Notes: generated by a model not told the origin, from the sequence alone. A stretch of 64,000 nt of DNA from Atopomonas sediminilitoris (GCF_022601735.1 NZ_JAKUMM010000006.1:251483-315482); one strand, 5' to 3'. Positions 1-8,713 are shown, counted from the stretch's first letter. Translations and numbers: made by a program.

Positions 1-719
1 ACCGTGTTGCCATAAGCCGGACGACGCCCAGACCAGGTAACCACGCCCGCAGCCACTGCCACCACGTCGGTACCGGCACGCGCGGCAAAGTCCACACCTT
101 TATGCATGCTGGAGCGCCCCGTCACCGGATCAACCCGGCGCCCAAACGGCGACGAGATATAACCGGTGCTCACCGGACGACCGGCCAAGGTGCTGGCTTC
201 GGTAATGCTGCGCTCGGCCATCAAGGACTCAAGCAAATCGAGCTGCATTTCGCGTTCGCCGAGGCGGTTTTCCAGCTCGCTCAAGGTTTCCATAAAGCTT
301 GGCGGCGCGTAGGCCGGCAGGTTTTCCAACTCTTCGGCCGGGCCACCTTGGGCTACGTCCAAAGCAAAATCGAATTCTGTGCTGTCCAGCTCGGCAATAT
401 CGACCAAGCGCTCACCGAGGGCATCCACACGCATCATGCGCGCTTGCAGGCGCCCCATGTGGACGGCCAAGGCATCCAGCTGACGCTGCGCATCCGCACG
501 CGCTTCACGCACGTTTTCGCGCTGAAATTGCAATGCCATCGCGACATCTAAGCCATCGCCGCCAACGGCTTGGCTGTTTTGCCACTGCGCCAGCAACAAA
601 CCGCTGGTTAAACCCAGTGCCAACACTAATTTACTGGCCAGTAAGGCCGATACGCCCAGCCAACGCCCACTGATATGGGTGGAGTTGCTGCCACGACGAC
701 TAAGAATGATGACCTGCAT
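1..719 (-). CDS. M23-family murein endopeptidase, 3' end missing
   Basis: Periplasmic peptidoglycan endopeptidase of the LytM/M23 type, cut by the left window edge, so about 239 N-terminal residues are seen. The start at 719 gives a short basic N-terminus (MQVIILSRRGS), one membrane segment at about residues 22-45, then a charged helical coiled-coil stretch (about 60-170) typical of membrane-anchored M23 proteins. The catalytic domain begins near residue 190 with SPFGRRVDPVTG and the zinc-ligand motif HKGVDF (first His and Asp). The HxH ligand would lie outside the window. It is divergent from the DUF721 gene. In P. aeruginosa an M23 gene sits between a DUF721 gene and secA, and the same pairing is seen here; secA would be expected off the left edge (inference). 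Confidence 0.88.
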   Translation of the reverse strand, partial: MQVIILSRRGSNSTHISGRWLGVSALLASKLVLALGLTSGLLLAQWQNSQAVGGDGLDVAMALQFQRENVREARADAQRQLDALAVHMGRLQARMMRVDALGERLVDIAELDSTEFDFALDVAQGGPAEELENLPAYAPPSFMETLSELENRLGEREMQLDLLESLMAERSITEASTLAGRPVSTGYISSPFGRRVDPVTGRSSMHKGVDFAARAGTDVVAVAAGVVTWSGRRPAYGNT

Positions 720-806
720 GCATTCAACCTCGTTGTGTCTTACGCCGCGCGGCTAGCGTCTTCTGCTAGCATGCCGCGTAAGTACTTCGTCACAAGGCTT
801 CCTGCC

Positions 807-1277
807 ATGGGATTCCGTCCGCTGGATGCAAAAGGGCTCAAACACCTGCTAAAACAGGGTGCCCTGCAATCAATGATCAAACAGGCTGCCCAAGTTGAGC
901 ATTACCAAGCTCGACTGGAGCAATGCTTGCAGCCAGCAGCGCGCCCGTTTTGCCACGTGGGCAACCTACACAACGGCCGATTGTTGATCGTGGTCGACAA
1001 CAGCCATTGGGCGACGCGTCTACGCTTTCAGGAACAGCGACTGCTGCGCCAGCTACAAGCGACAAAAGAATTCGCAACCTTAACCAAAATTCTGATCAAG
1101 GTACATCCTCGATCCGCTCAGGTGGCACGCGTATCACATTCTGCCCGCCGCACCCCGGCAGCCGCCGAAGCCTTGCATGAGGCCGCCGACGTCATCAGCG
1201 ATCCCAAGCTAAAGGCGGCGCTAGAGCGCTTGGCCAGCCGTCACGAACCCAGCAAAAACGACAACGCCCCCGACTAA
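807..1277 (+). CDS. DUF721 family protein
   Basis: Protein of 156 residues in the DUF721 (DciA-like) family. In several bacteria family members load or recruit the replicative helicase DnaB; whether this one does is not shown by sequence. Residues 1-100 carry the conserved pattern: LDAKGLKHLL, a helical middle, and VVDNSHWATRLRFQEQRLLRQL, which matches the family core. The C-terminus is charged and probably disordered. The frame is open from 675, but the ATG at 807 gives the normal N-terminus (MGFRPLDAK) and has AAGG ten bases upstream. It is divergently paired with the M23 peptidase gene and converges on rnfH. Confidence 0.82.
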   Translation: MGFRPLDAKGLKHLLKQGALQSMIKQAAQVEHYQARLEQCLQPAARPFCHVGNLHNGRLLIVVDNSHWATRLRFQEQRLLRQLQATKEFATLTKILIKVHPRSAQVARVSHSARRTPAAAEALHEAADVISDPKLKAALERLASRHEPSKNDNAPD

Positions 1278-1302
1278 GCGAGGGCGCCGTGCTCGTTGCT
1301 GA

Positions 1303-1626
1303 CTAGGCTTTATTTTTCTCGGCGGCCTTTTCTTGCGCCAGTTTGGCCGCACGTTGCTTACGCACCTCTTTGGGATCGGCGATCAGTGGACGATAAATCT
1401 CCACCCGTTCGCCCTCTTCCAAGACGCGCTGCTCGGGCTTAGCCACCGCCTTACCAAAGATGCCCATCGGCGCGCTGTCCACATCCAACTGCGGAAAGAA
1501 CCGCTGCAGGTTTGCCGCCCGTGCGGCATCCAGCATGCTGGCTCCGTGGGCGATTTTCACCTTGACCAATTCTTGGCGCTCGGGCGTGGCGTAGGCCACT
1601 TCGACGCTGATTTCGGACTCAGCCAT
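1303..1626 (-). CDS. rnfH: RnfH family (UPF0125) protein
   Basis: Small beta-grasp (ubiquitin-like) protein of 107 residues in the RnfH/UPF0125 family. Its biochemical role is not settled; it is named for linkage to rnf genes in some species. Visible features are the N-terminal MAESEISVEVAYATPERQ, the core GIFGKAV and ERVEIYRPLIADPKEVRKQRA, and a lysine/alanine-rich tail. The ATG at 1626 lies inside the last codons of ratA, an 8-base overlap that fits translational coupling. A longer start at 1656 would add ten residues unlike the family. The ratA-rnfH pair next to smpB is common in gammaproteobacteria. Confidence 0.9.
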   Translation of the reverse strand: MAESEISVEVAYATPERQELVKVKIAHGASMLDAARAANLQRFFPQLDVDSAPMGIFGKAVAKPEQRVLEEGERVEIYRPLIADPKEVRKQRAAKLAQEKAAEKNKA

Positions 1627-2050
1627 GCAGTTGTTTCGCTCGCTGACAGAAGGCATCCACCATAGTGTTAGCTGCCTGATTAAACAAAGGCCCCAGTGTG
1701 GCTTTAGCCAGCGCGCCGGCGTAGTCGAAAGACAAATCCAAGCTGATTTTGCACGCTTGCTCGCCCAGCGCTTTGAAATGCCACACGCCGTTTAAGCGCG
1801 AAAAAGGCCCTTCAACCAAGTTCATTTCGATGCGCTCGCCAGCCACCAACACATTGCGGGTGACAAAGCTTTGGCTGACGCCGCCCTTGGCAATGTCTAA
1901 GCGCGCGACCATTTGCTCGGCGCTGTTCTCCAGCACTTGGCTGGCCGAGCACCACGGCAAAAACTCGGGGTAACGCGCAACATCATTCACCAAGTCGTAT
2001 AACACCTGCGCCGGCAACGGCAGCAGGGCGGAACGCTGAATGCACATCAT
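1619..2050 (-). CDS. ratA: RatA family START/SRPBCC-fold protein
   Basis: Protein of 143 residues of the coenzyme Q-binding/RatA (START-like) family. In E. coli the homologue has been described as a toxin that binds 50S subunits and blocks association, while eukaryotic homologues (Coq10) bind ubiquinone; either role is possible. Features are the N-terminal SALLPLPAQVLYDLVNDVARYPEFLPWC, typical of the family, the central FVTRN/EGPFSRLNGVWHF, and the C-terminal helix LFNQAANTMVDAFCQRA that closes the pocket. It overlaps rnfH and is 10 bases downstream of the transporter gene. The start could be 2050 or 2047 (adjacent ATGs). Confidence 0.88.
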   Translation of the reverse strand: MMCIQRSALLPLPAQVLYDLVNDVARYPEFLPWCSASQVLENSAEQMVARLDIAKGGVSQSFVTRNVLVAGERIEMNLVEGPFSRLNGVWHFKALGEQACKISLDLSFDYAGALAKATLGPLFNQAANTMVDAFCQRAKQLHG

Positions 2051-2060
2051 GGGTTAACCC

Positions 2061-3461
2061 TCATTTCAGCAACTCAGTGACAAACACCACCAAGATGCCC
2101 GCCGGCGCAACCACGCGCAGCAACAGCAGCAGGCCATTTAAGAGTAGCGGATGCTGCACTTCTAGCTCTTCACGCAGCACCGCGCGGCCCAATATCCAAC
2201 CGGCAAACAACACGAAGATCAAGCCACCCAGCGGCAACATGATGCGACTGGTGAGGTAGTCGACCAGATCAAAAAAGGTCTTACCGCCTTCAACACCCCA
2301 CGCCCACAGCGCAAAGCCATCGCTGCCGCTGACAAAAAACTTAAGCTCAGCCCACTGGTTAAACGACAGCACGGTGCCGATCCCCAGCACCCAACACACC
2401 AGCGCCAGCAGCCAGGTAAAACGCACACGCCCACCGGCATGACGATCGCTGAAGTACGCCACGGCAGGTTCTAGCATTGAGATCGACGAGCTCCAGGCGG
2501 CCACGGCCACCAGCACAAAGAACACCACACCCATCACTTGGCCAAAGGCAATATTGCCGAAGGCCACCGGCAAGGTGACAAACATCAGCCCCGGCCCTGC
2601 GCCCGGCTCAAGCCCAGCGGCGAACACGATAGGGAATAGCGCCAAGCCGGCGCCCAACGCCACCACCGTATCCAACAAACCAACCGTCAGAATGGTGGCC
2701 CCAACGGGCGCACGACGCGGCATGTAAGCACCGAAAGCCATGATCGAGCCGACGCCCACACTCAAGGTGAAAAACGCATGGCCTAACGCGGGCAATAAGC
2801 CTTCGCTGACTTTGGCTGGATCAAAATGGAACAGGAACTCCACCCCCTGCATAAAGTGCCCGGTGGTCAGGCTATAGCCGAGCAAAATCAGCAGCAGCAA
2901 GAACAACACCGGCATCATCCAGCGCAGCGCCCGCTCAAGGCCGGCCACCACGCCGCGGGTGATAACCCACGCCGTCATCAGCATGAATACGGTATGAAAG
3001 AGAATCAGCTTGACTGGGTCGGCGGTCAGCGCGCCAAACGCTGCACCGGCTTGTTCGCCGGAGATGCCGCTAAACGTGCCCTTGCCCATATCGATGATGT
3101 AGCTCAGCGACCAACCGGCCACCACGCTGTAAAACGACAAAATCAGCAGACCGCAGACCAAGCCCATCACCGCGCCATAGGCCCAGCGCGAACTGGCGCC
3201 TTGCTCGGCGGCCAAATGTTGCAAGCTGACCACAGGACTATGACGACCCCGGCGACCGATAATGGTTTCGGCCAGCATCACCGGCATACCGACCAACGCG
3301 ATACACAGCAAATACATCAGCACGAACGCGCCGCCGCCGTAAACGCCAGTCATGTAGGGGAATTTCCAGATATTGCCCAAGCCCACGGCCGAGCCAGTCG
3401 CCGCCAAAATAAACACCCAACGGCTGGCCCACACTTGCGCCACTGCCTTGTCACCCGCCAT
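2061..3461 (-). CDS. Sodium-dependent transporter, neurotransmitter:sodium symporter (NSS/SNF) family
   Basis: Inner-membrane secondary transporter of 466 residues, the size of bacterial NSS (LeuT-fold) proteins, which couple sodium entry to uptake of amino acids or related compounds; the substrate is unknown. TM1 carries the family signature [26 protein letters not shown] with the unwound sodium-site region ([13 protein letters not shown]), followed by [10 protein letters not shown] and about ten further hydrophobic segments. The longest frame begins at 3539, but the ATG at 3461 (MAGDKAV) has GGAGA seven bases upstream and gives the family N-terminus. It precedes ratA-rnfH on the same strand and is divergent from smpB. 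Confidence 0.9.
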   Translation of the reverse strand: MAGDKAVAQVWASRWVFILAATGSAVGLGNIWKFPYMTGVYGGGAFVLMYLLCIALVGMPVMLAETIIGRRGRHSPVVSLQHLAAEQGASSRWAYGAVMGLVCGLLILSFYSVVAGWSLSYIIDMGKGTFSGISGEQAGAAFGALTADPVKLILFHTVFMLMTAWVITRGVVAGLERALRWMMPVLFLLLLILLGYSLTTGHFMQGVEFLFHFDPAKVSEGLLPALGHAFFTLSVGVGSIMAFGAYMPRRAPVGATILTVGLLDTVVALGAGLALFPIVFAAGLEPGAGPGLMFVTLPVAFGNIAFGQVMGVVFFVLVAVAAWSSSISMLEPAVAYFSDRHAGGRVRFTWLLALVCWVLGIGTVLSFNQWAELKFFVSGSDGFALWAWGVEGGKTFFDLVDYLTSRIMLPLGGLIFVLFAGWILGRAVLREELEVQHPLLLNGLLLLLRVVAPAGILVVFVTELLK

Positions 3462-3567
3462 GTCATTCTCCAGTCGGAGCAAGAAAACCGCGCATTGTCC
3501 AGAAAATGACCATGGCCGACAAGCAAAGCAGGCCGTCATCCGACTAGGCGCAAGCGCATCGCCTGCC

Positions 3568-3573
3568 TATAAT
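3568..3573 (+). promoter_or_regulatory. Candidate smpB promoter -10 element
   Basis: A perfect TATAAT lies ten bases before the smpB start codon. Normal spacing puts the transcription start at about 3580-3582, which would make the mRNA leaderless or nearly so. The -35 region (about 3545-3550, TAGGCG) is poor. There is no Shine-Dalgarno sequence in the few bases before the ATG. Confidence 0.5.
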
Positions 3574-3582
3574 GCGCGCCCT

Positions 3583-4050
3583 ATGGCTAAACAAAAGAAA
3601 CACCCTACGGGGACCATCGCCCTTAATAAGAAGGCGAAACACGATTACTTCATCGAGCAGACCTTTGAGGCCGGCATCGCCTTGTCTGGCTGGGAAGTCA
3701 AAAGCCTGCGCGCCGGCAAAGCACAGCTGGTCGACAGCTATGTCTTGCTGAAAGATGGCGAAGCATGGCTGATGGGGGCGCACTTCACCCCACTGCCGCA
3801 AGCCAGCACCCATGTGATTGCCGACCCCATCCGCACGCGCAAGCTGCTGCTGAAAAAGAACGAGCTAGACAAGCTGTTTGGCGCCGTGCAGCAAAAAGGC
3901 TACGCCTGCGTGTGCACAGCGCTGTACTGGAAGCAGCACTTGGTGAAGTGCGAAATCGCGCTGGCCAAAGGTAAAAAAGAGTACGACAAGCGCGCGGTCG
4001 AAAAAGACCGCGACTGGGCGCGCGAAAAACAGCGCGCCATGCACAAATAA
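3583..4050 (+). CDS. smpB: SsrA-binding protein SmpB
   Basis: RNA-binding protein of 155 residues that delivers tmRNA to stalled ribosomes in trans-translation. The start at 3583 gives [21 protein letters not shown], followed by [27 protein letters not shown], the OB-fold core that contacts the tmRNA acceptor arm, and the basic C-terminal tail [25 protein letters not shown], which folds into the mRNA channel. The frame is open further upstream, but nothing there resembles the family. The gene is followed by a bidirectional hairpin terminator and converges on the GntR gene. tmRNA itself is not in the window. Confidence 0.97.
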   Translation: MAKQKKHPTGTIALNKKAKHDYFIEQTFEAGIALSGWEVKSLRAGKAQLVDSYVLLKDGEAWLMGAHFTPLPQASTHVIADPIRTRKLLLKKNELDKLFGAVQQKGYACVCTALYWKQHLVKCEIALAKGKKEYDKRAVEKDRDWAREKQRAMHK

Positions 4051-4072
4051 GTCCCCCTCGTGGCTGTGCCCC

Positions 4073-4112
4073 AAAAAGCGCCCTGTGCTGATCGCAGCAG
4101 TGGCGCTTTTTT
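4073..4112. terminator. Bidirectional terminator between smpB and the GntR gene
   Basis: The arms AAAAAGCGCC (4073-4082) and GGCGCTTTTTT (4102-4112) pair, with a further inner stem TGCTG/CAGCA. The A-run on one side and the T-run on the other make it usable in both directions for these convergent genes. Confidence 0.85.
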
Positions 4113-4143
4113 AGTTTTAGCACGCAGGTTTTAGGTGCCGGTT

Positions 4144-4887
4144 TTAAGCCTCGATGCACACCTTGATCGCGTCTTGCCGCCAATACTCCAGATCGCAATC
4201 AATCCAGCGCCCGTGTTGGTCGGCATTCACCCTTTGCACATACAACGCGGGACTGCCGGCGGCGACTTTCAGCACGCGCGCGGGTAATTCTGGCAGTGCC
4301 GCAGGGGTGATTTCAAAGCGCACGCGACCGTACTCAATGTCGTAATAACGCCGGTACAGCTCGGTCAATGAGCGACTTAAGGCCTTATCACCAAAGCGCT
4401 CAAAGTGCGGAAAACAAGCCGAGTTTAAGTAGTGCTCAACAAACAACACGCGGCGGCCATCAATGCTGCGCGCGCGGCGAATCATGTACACCGGCGCCAG
4501 CGGCTCGATGTCTAACAGAGCAGCAATCGTTGGCGTAGCCGCCATGCTTTCGACGTGCAGCAACCGTGTATGCGGGATGCGCGACTGCTCACGCACCATG
4601 CGCTCAAAGTAGCCGCGGGCGGTTGGGTCATAGTGCAGCCGTGGCGGCGCCACAAACCAACCGCGCCGCTCTTCGCGGTACAGCACGCCATCGGCTTCTA
4701 ACTGCAGCAAGGCTTCACGCAAGGTGATGCGTGTGGTGGCGAACTGCTCACTCAACTGGCGCTCCGCCGGCAAACGGCCATCCTCAGGCAAGCCTTGAGC
4801 AATCTGCGCCAACAAGGCTCGACGAATCGACGCCACTTGCGATACCGCCTGTCTCGGCGCAGCGATTCGGTTTTGCACAGCAGTCAT
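4144..4887 (-). CDS. GntR-family transcriptional regulator with UTRA domain
   Basis: DNA-binding repressor/activator of 247 residues in the HutC subfamily. An N-terminal winged helix (about 17-80; LPAERQLSEQFATTRITLREAL is the recognition region) is followed by a UTRA effector-binding domain (about 95-240; includes VEHYLNSACFPHF and LPARVLKVAAGSPALYVQR). The ATG at 4887 has GGAGAG just upstream; the frame opens at 4995 but the added residues are not family-like. It is divergent from the ABC/phosphatase operon, and related UTRA regulators (PhnF, PhnR) control phosphonate genes, so it probably senses the imported organophosphorus compound (inference). A PHO box points toward this gene. Confidence 0.88.
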   Translation of the reverse strand: MTAVQNRIAAPRQAVSQVASIRRALLAQIAQGLPEDGRLPAERQLSEQFATTRITLREALLQLEADGVLYREERRGWFVAPPRLHYDPTARGYFERMVREQSRIPHTRLLHVESMAATPTIAALLDIEPLAPVYMIRRARSIDGRRVLFVEHYLNSACFPHFERFGDKALSRSLTELYRRYYDIEYGRVRFEITPAALPELPARVLKVAAGSPALYVQRVNADQHGRWIDCDLEYWRQDAIKVCIEA

Positions 4888-4945
4888 GAGCTCTCCCAGC
4901 CTTAGCGGCACAACATTAGGATCGGGTGGGGTGTTGCGGCGGCCT

Positions 4946-4979
4946 GTTATGCCGCAGCGGCATGACAAGCAGATGACAA
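4946..4979 (-). promoter_or_regulatory. Candidate PHO-box promoter for the GntR/UTRA gene
   Basis: On the minus strand two TTGTCAT heptamers are separated by CTGC (4979-4962), matching the PhoB direct-repeat layout CTGTCAT-N4-CTGTCAT. A -10-like CATAAC (4951-4946) lies exactly 10 bases further on, the usual PHO-box to -10 distance. The start codon at 4887 is 59 bases beyond. Confidence 0.6.
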
Positions 4980-5017
4980 CAAGCCCCTGCAGCACGCGTT
5001 ACACAACTGCCATCTGG

Positions 5018-5051
5018 GCGTCACGCCAGTGTCATGGTGGCTTTCTAAGGT
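5018..5051 (+). promoter_or_regulatory. Candidate PHO-box promoter for the ABC/phosphatase operon
   Basis: GCGTCAC-GCCA-GTGTCAT (5018-5035) fits the PhoB direct-repeat architecture with three mismatches. A weak -10, TAAGGT (5046-5051), which keeps the three most conserved bases of the hexamer, follows after 10 bases. The first gene starts at 5093 with GGAG upstream. It is weaker than the divergent box, but the spacing is canonical. Confidence 0.5.
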
Positions 5052-5092
5052 GAGCTCACTGTCCTGACCTAGACCAGACACGGAGTCCACCC

Positions 5093-6160
5093 ATGCAACG
5101 CGCCAAACGATCGCTATTTAGCTTATCCCTGCTCGGCTTGAGCCTGAGCGCCAACCTCGCCCTAGCCAACACCACCGACCTCAGCGCACTGGAGCAAGCC
5201 GCGCGGGCTGAAGGCCAAGTGTCGAGCGTGGGCATGCCTGACTCATGGGCCAACTGGAAAGACACCTGGCAAGACTTAGCCAAGCACTACGGCCTTGAGC
5301 ACATGGACACCGACATGAGCTCGGCGCAAGAAGTGGCCAAGTTTGCCGCCGAAAAAGAGCAAGCCACGGCGGATATCGGTGATGTTGGCGAAGCCTTCGG
5401 CCCGATTGCCGTGCAACAAGGGGTGACCCAGCCTTACAAACCCAGCACCTGGGCCGATATCCCCGCGTGGGCCAAAGACCAAGACGGCCACTGGGCGCTG
5501 GCTTACACCGGCACCATTGCCTTTATCGTCAACAAAAAACTGGTCAAGCAGGCGCCAACCTCATGGGCTGACTTGCGCAGCGGCAGCTACAAAGTCAGCG
5601 TCGGTGAAGTGGGCGTTGCCTCGCAAGCCAATAACGCGATCTTGGCCGCCGCCTTTGCCACCGGCGGTAACGAAAAAGACCTCAGCCCAGCACTGGATTT
5701 GTTCGCCGACTTGGCCAAGCAAAAACGCCTGTCGCTGAACAACCCTGTGGTGGCCAATCTGGAGAAGGGCGAAGTCGAAGTCGGTATTCTGTGGGACTTC
5801 AACGCCTTGGGCTATCGCGACCAAATCGATCGCGAGCGCTTTGCCGTGGTGATCCCCAGTGACGGCTCGGTCACCTCGGGCTACACCACCATCATCAACA
5901 AGTTCGCCAAGAACCCCAATGCGGCCAAGTTAGCGCGCGAGTACATCTTCAGCGATGCCGGGCAGATCAACTTAGCCCGTGGCTACGCCCGTCCGATTCG
6001 CGCCGACAAACTGACCCTGCCCGAGGATGTGGCCGCCAAGCTGCTGCCCAACGCGCAGTACGCCAAAGCCCGTCCGATTCGCGACACGCAAGCGTGGGAG
6101 CAAAGCGCCAAGCGCCTGCCGCGTCAATGGCAAGAACACGTCGTTATTCATTTGCAGTAA
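5093..6160 (+). CDS. Periplasmic substrate-binding protein of a phosphonate/organophosphate-type ABC importer
   Basis: Binding protein of 355 residues in the iron/2-aminoethylphosphonate/polyamine-type class (type II fold). A Sec signal peptide covers about residues 1-25 (KRSLFSLSLLGLSLSANLALA, cleavage after ALA). The mature part shows the two-lobe pattern, with VGMPDSWANWKDTW near the start of lobe 1 and WALAYTGTIAFIVNKKL and SGYTTIINKFAKNPNAAKLAREYIFSDAGQ in the hinge and C-terminal helices. It is the first gene of a five-gene operon behind a PHO box, 9 bases before the hydrolase gene. The ligand is not provable from sequence: 2-aminoethylphosphonate or a phosphate ester is suggested by the regulator, PHO box and hydrolase, while ferric iron or polyamine is an alternative within the family. 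Confidence 0.85.
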   Translation: MQRAKRSLFSLSLLGLSLSANLALANTTDLSALEQAARAEGQVSSVGMPDSWANWKDTWQDLAKHYGLEHMDTDMSSAQEVAKFAAEKEQATADIGDVGEAFGPIAVQQGVTQPYKPSTWADIPAWAKDQDGHWALAYTGTIAFIVNKKLVKQAPTSWADLRSGSYKVSVGEVGVASQANNAILAAAFATGGNEKDLSPALDLFADLAKQKRLSLNNPVVANLEKGEVEVGILWDFNALGYRDQIDRERFAVVIPSDGSVTSGYTTIINKFAKNPNAAKLAREYIFSDAGQINLARGYARPIRADKLTLPEDVAAKLLPNAQYAKARPIRDTQAWEQSAKRLPRQWQEHVVIHLQ

Positions 6161-6169
6161 GGCCTACCC

Positions 6170-7024
6170 ATGCAGCCTGCCCCACACCGGGTGATCTTGA
6201 TCATCCTTGATGGGCTGGCATGGCCGGTGGCGCAACAAACCTTGGGCTATGTCCAAGGTTTGTGCGCTGCGGGACTAGCCAGCAGCCACCGTCTGCAATG
6301 CGAACTCCCTTCGCTGTCGCGGCCGTTGTACGAATGTATCCTCACCGGCAGCACGCCGATCCAAAGCGGCGTCACCCACAACCGCGTGCAACGCCTGTCC
6401 AACCAAACCAGCTTGTTTCATTTAGCCCAGAGCGCAGGCTTACGCACCGCCGCGGCGGCCTATCACTGGATCAGCGAGCTGTATAACCGCGCGCCGTTTG
6501 AAGCCAAGCGCGACCGCCTGACCATCGATAATCAATTACCGATTCAGTACGGCCTGTTTTATCAGCGCGATGACTACCCCGACGACCACGTGTTTCTGGA
6601 TGCCGAACAACTGGTGCGCCGTTATCAGCCCGACTTGCTGGTAGTGCACCCGATGAACATCGACGACGCGGGCCATCAGCACGGCCTCAACAGCGCCGCG
6701 TATCGCAATTCGGCGCGCCAAGCCGACAGCCTGCTGGCCGATTTTGTGCCGGACTGGCTCGCCGCCGGTTACCAAATTGTGCTGACCAGCGACCACGGCA
6801 TGAATGACGACGGCAGCCACGGCGGCACACTGACTGAAGAACGCGACGTGCCGCTGTACCTGATTGGTTCGGCCTTCAACCACGCCAGCCAAAGCACCCC
6901 ACAACAGACCGAACTGTGCGGTTTATGTGCGGACTTGTTAGCCATTAGCCACGACAAACCGCGTTGCCCTGAGCTGCTCGCCGGCACAGTGGCTGAAGCT
7001 GGGACTGAGGCGACCGCATGCTAA
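6170..7024 (+). CDS. Alkaline-phosphatase-superfamily hydrolase (type I phosphodiesterase/nucleotide pyrophosphatase-like)
   Basis: Metal-dependent hydrolase of 284 residues, shorter than most NPP or phosphonoacetate hydrolase enzymes. Visible metal-site residues are Asp14 in ILDG, Asp165/166 and His169 in NIDDAGHQHG, Asp208-His209 in TSDHG, and His217 in GSHGG. The nucleophile is probably a Ser in LPSLSRPLY (about residues 45-53). There is no signal peptide, so the enzyme should be cytosolic and act on the imported compound. It lies between the binding protein and the permease genes and overlaps the first permease by 7 bases, so it is made with the importer. Its exact bond specificity (C-P or P-O-C) is open. 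Confidence 0.82.
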   Translation: MQPAPHRVILIILDGLAWPVAQQTLGYVQGLCAAGLASSHRLQCELPSLSRPLYECILTGSTPIQSGVTHNRVQRLSNQTSLFHLAQSAGLRTAAAAYHWISELYNRAPFEAKRDRLTIDNQLPIQYGLFYQRDDYPDDHVFLDAEQLVRRYQPDLLVVHPMNIDDAGHQHGLNSAAYRNSARQADSLLADFVPDWLAAGYQIVLTSDHGMNDDGSHGGTLTEERDVPLYLIGSAFNHASQSTPQQTELCGLCADLLAISHDKPRCPELLAGTVAEAGTEATAC

Positions 7025-7908
7025 GCCAACCCATCGCGCTCAACACCGCCTTACGCCGCCAGCCGCGACTCCGGCTTGCGCGCGGCAGCCTCGGCGCCTT
7101 GCTCGCCGTGCTGCCGTTCTTCCTCATGTTTGGCTTGTTTCAACTGGCACCGCTGGCGTGGGTCGCGGTCAACAGCCTGCTGGTGGATGGGCAGTGGTCG
7201 CTGGGGCACTTCCGTGAGGCCCTAGGCTCGCCCTTTATGCGCCAAGCACTGGGCAACTCGTTATGGGTCTCGGCCCTCTCCAGCGTGCTCGGTTTAATCA
7301 TCGCAGCCCTCAGCAGCTATGCGCTGTATCGCAGCAGCAGCCGGCTGCGTGAACTCGTACTGGCCTTTGCCAGCATGACCAGCAACTTCTCCGGCGTGCC
7401 GCTGGCGTTTGCCTTCATTATTTTGCTGGGGTTCAACGGCAGCTTGAGCTTGCTGCTGCGCCAGTGGGGGCTGGGGGATGATTTCAACCTGTACTCCACC
7501 CAAGGGCTGCTGCTGATTTACACCTACTTCCAAATTCCGCTGGGCGTCTTGCTGCTCTACCCCGCCTTCGACGCCTTGCGGGATGACTGGCAAGAGGCGG
7601 CCGCGCTACTGGGCGCTTCACCTTGGGTGTTTTGGCGCGACATCGGTTTGCCGGTGCTGTGGCCGGCCATCGCCGGCACTTTATTGATTTTGCTGGCCAA
7701 CGCCATGGGTGCTTACGCCACCGCGTATGCACTCACCAGCGGCAACCTCAACCTGCTGACCATTCGCATTGCCAGTTTGGTCGCCGGCGATATCTACCTT
7801 GAGCCACAACTGGCCAGCGCCTTGGCCATGCTGTTGGTCGGCATGCTGGTGCTTACCGCGGTGGTCAACCAATGCCTGTTGCAGCGGAGCCGCTATGCGC
7901 CAGACTAA
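7018..7908 (+). CDS. ABC transporter permease 1 (BPD-type)
   Basis: Inner-membrane permease of 296 residues with six predicted hydrophobic segments and the binding-protein-dependent transport signature near residues 195-215 (DDWQEAAALLGASPWVFWRDIGLPVLWPAIAG, the EAA loop that docks the ATPase). The N-terminus is basic and cytoplasmic. It starts inside the hydrolase gene and ends 14 bases inside the next permease gene, indicating tight translational coupling. With the next gene it should form the heterodimeric channel of the importer. Confidence 0.9.
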   Translation: MLSQPIALNTALRRQPRLRLARGSLGALLAVLPFFLMFGLFQLAPLAWVAVNSLLVDGQWSLGHFREALGSPFMRQALGNSLWVSALSSVLGLIIAALSSYALYRSSSRLRELVLAFASMTSNFSGVPLAFAFIILLGFNGSLSLLLRQWGLGDDFNLYSTQGLLLIYTYFQIPLGVLLLYPAFDALRDDWQEAAALLGASPWVFWRDIGLPVLWPAIAGTLLILLANAMGAYATAYALTSGNLNLLTIRIASLVAGDIYLEPQLASALAMLLVGMLVLTAVVNQCLLQRSRYAPD

Positions 7909-8713
7909 CCAACGTCGTCATCACAGCCATCAGCCGTCCCCACAACACCGCCACTACACCCTGATCGTCTGGGCGTTGGTCGGGCTCTTGGCGCTGCCGC
8001 TGTTGGCCACCTTGCTGTACTCCTTAGCCAGCCGCTGGGGCGCCACCATGCTGCCGGACGGTTTAACCCTGCGCTGGTATCTCGAGCTCTGGGGCGAGCC
8101 ACGGTTTCTCGCCGCCTTTGCTCGCTCCCTGCTGCTGTGCTTTGCCGCGCTGGCGCTGAGCCTAGCGCTGATTTTACCGCTGGCCTTGGTTGCCCACACC
8201 CGCTGGCCGTGGCTAGACAAGCTCATGAAGCTGCTGATGTTGCTGCCCTTCGCCGTGCCGCCCGTGGTCGGCTCGGTGGGCTTACTGCAACTGTACGCCG
8301 GCGGCCCGCTGCCCTTGGTGGGTACGCCGTGGATCCTCATCGCCTGTTTTTTCACCCTCACGGTACCGTTTATGTACCAAGCCATGGCCACCAGCTTAAA
8401 GGCGATTCCGTTGCGGGACTTGCTCGACGCCGCCCATCTGCTCGGCGCCAGCACGCCGCAAGCGTTTATCCAAGTGATCCTGCCTAACCTGCGCAACGGC
8501 GTGCTGGTGGCGTTGTTCTTGTCGTTCTCGTTTTTATTTGGCGAGTTCGTGTTCGCCAACTTATTGGTCGGCACCCGCTACGAAACCTTGCAGGTGTATC
8601 TGAACAACATGCGCAACCACAGCGGCCACTTCACCAGCGCCTTGGTGATCAGTTATTTCTTCGCCATCTTGCTCCTGACGTGGATGGCCAACCGTTTTAG
8701 CCGGAGCGCCTAA
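7895..8713 (+). CDS. ABC transporter permease 2 (BPD-type)
   Basis: Second permease subunit, 272 residues, with about six membrane segments and an EAA loop near residues 175-200 (LLDAAHLLGASTPQAFIQVILPNLRNG). The frame is open from 7769, but the ATG at 7895 overlaps the end of permease 1 and avoids an out-of-character N-terminus. The N-terminal 25 residues are polar and His/Gln-rich. The stop codon overlaps the ATG of the ATPase gene (TAATG). Confidence 0.9.
   Translation: MRQTNQRRHHSHQPSPQHRHYTLIVWALVGLLALPLLATLLYSLASRWGATMLPDGLTLRWYLELWGEPRFLAAFARSLLLCFAALALSLALILPLALVAHTRWPWLDKLMKLLMLLPFAVPPVVGSVGLLQLYAGGPLPLVGTPWILIACFFTLTVPFMYQAMATSLKAIPLRDLLDAAHLLGASTPQAFIQVILPNLRNGVLVALFLSFSFLFGEFVFANLLVGTRYETLQVYLNNMRNHSGHFTSALVISYFFAILLLTWMANRFSRSA

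Noticed and set aside
2826..3509. 227-codon plus-strand frame antisense to the sodium symporter gene
   Set aside because: Gln/His/Arg-rich translation typical of the antisense of a membrane protein gene; no start signal.
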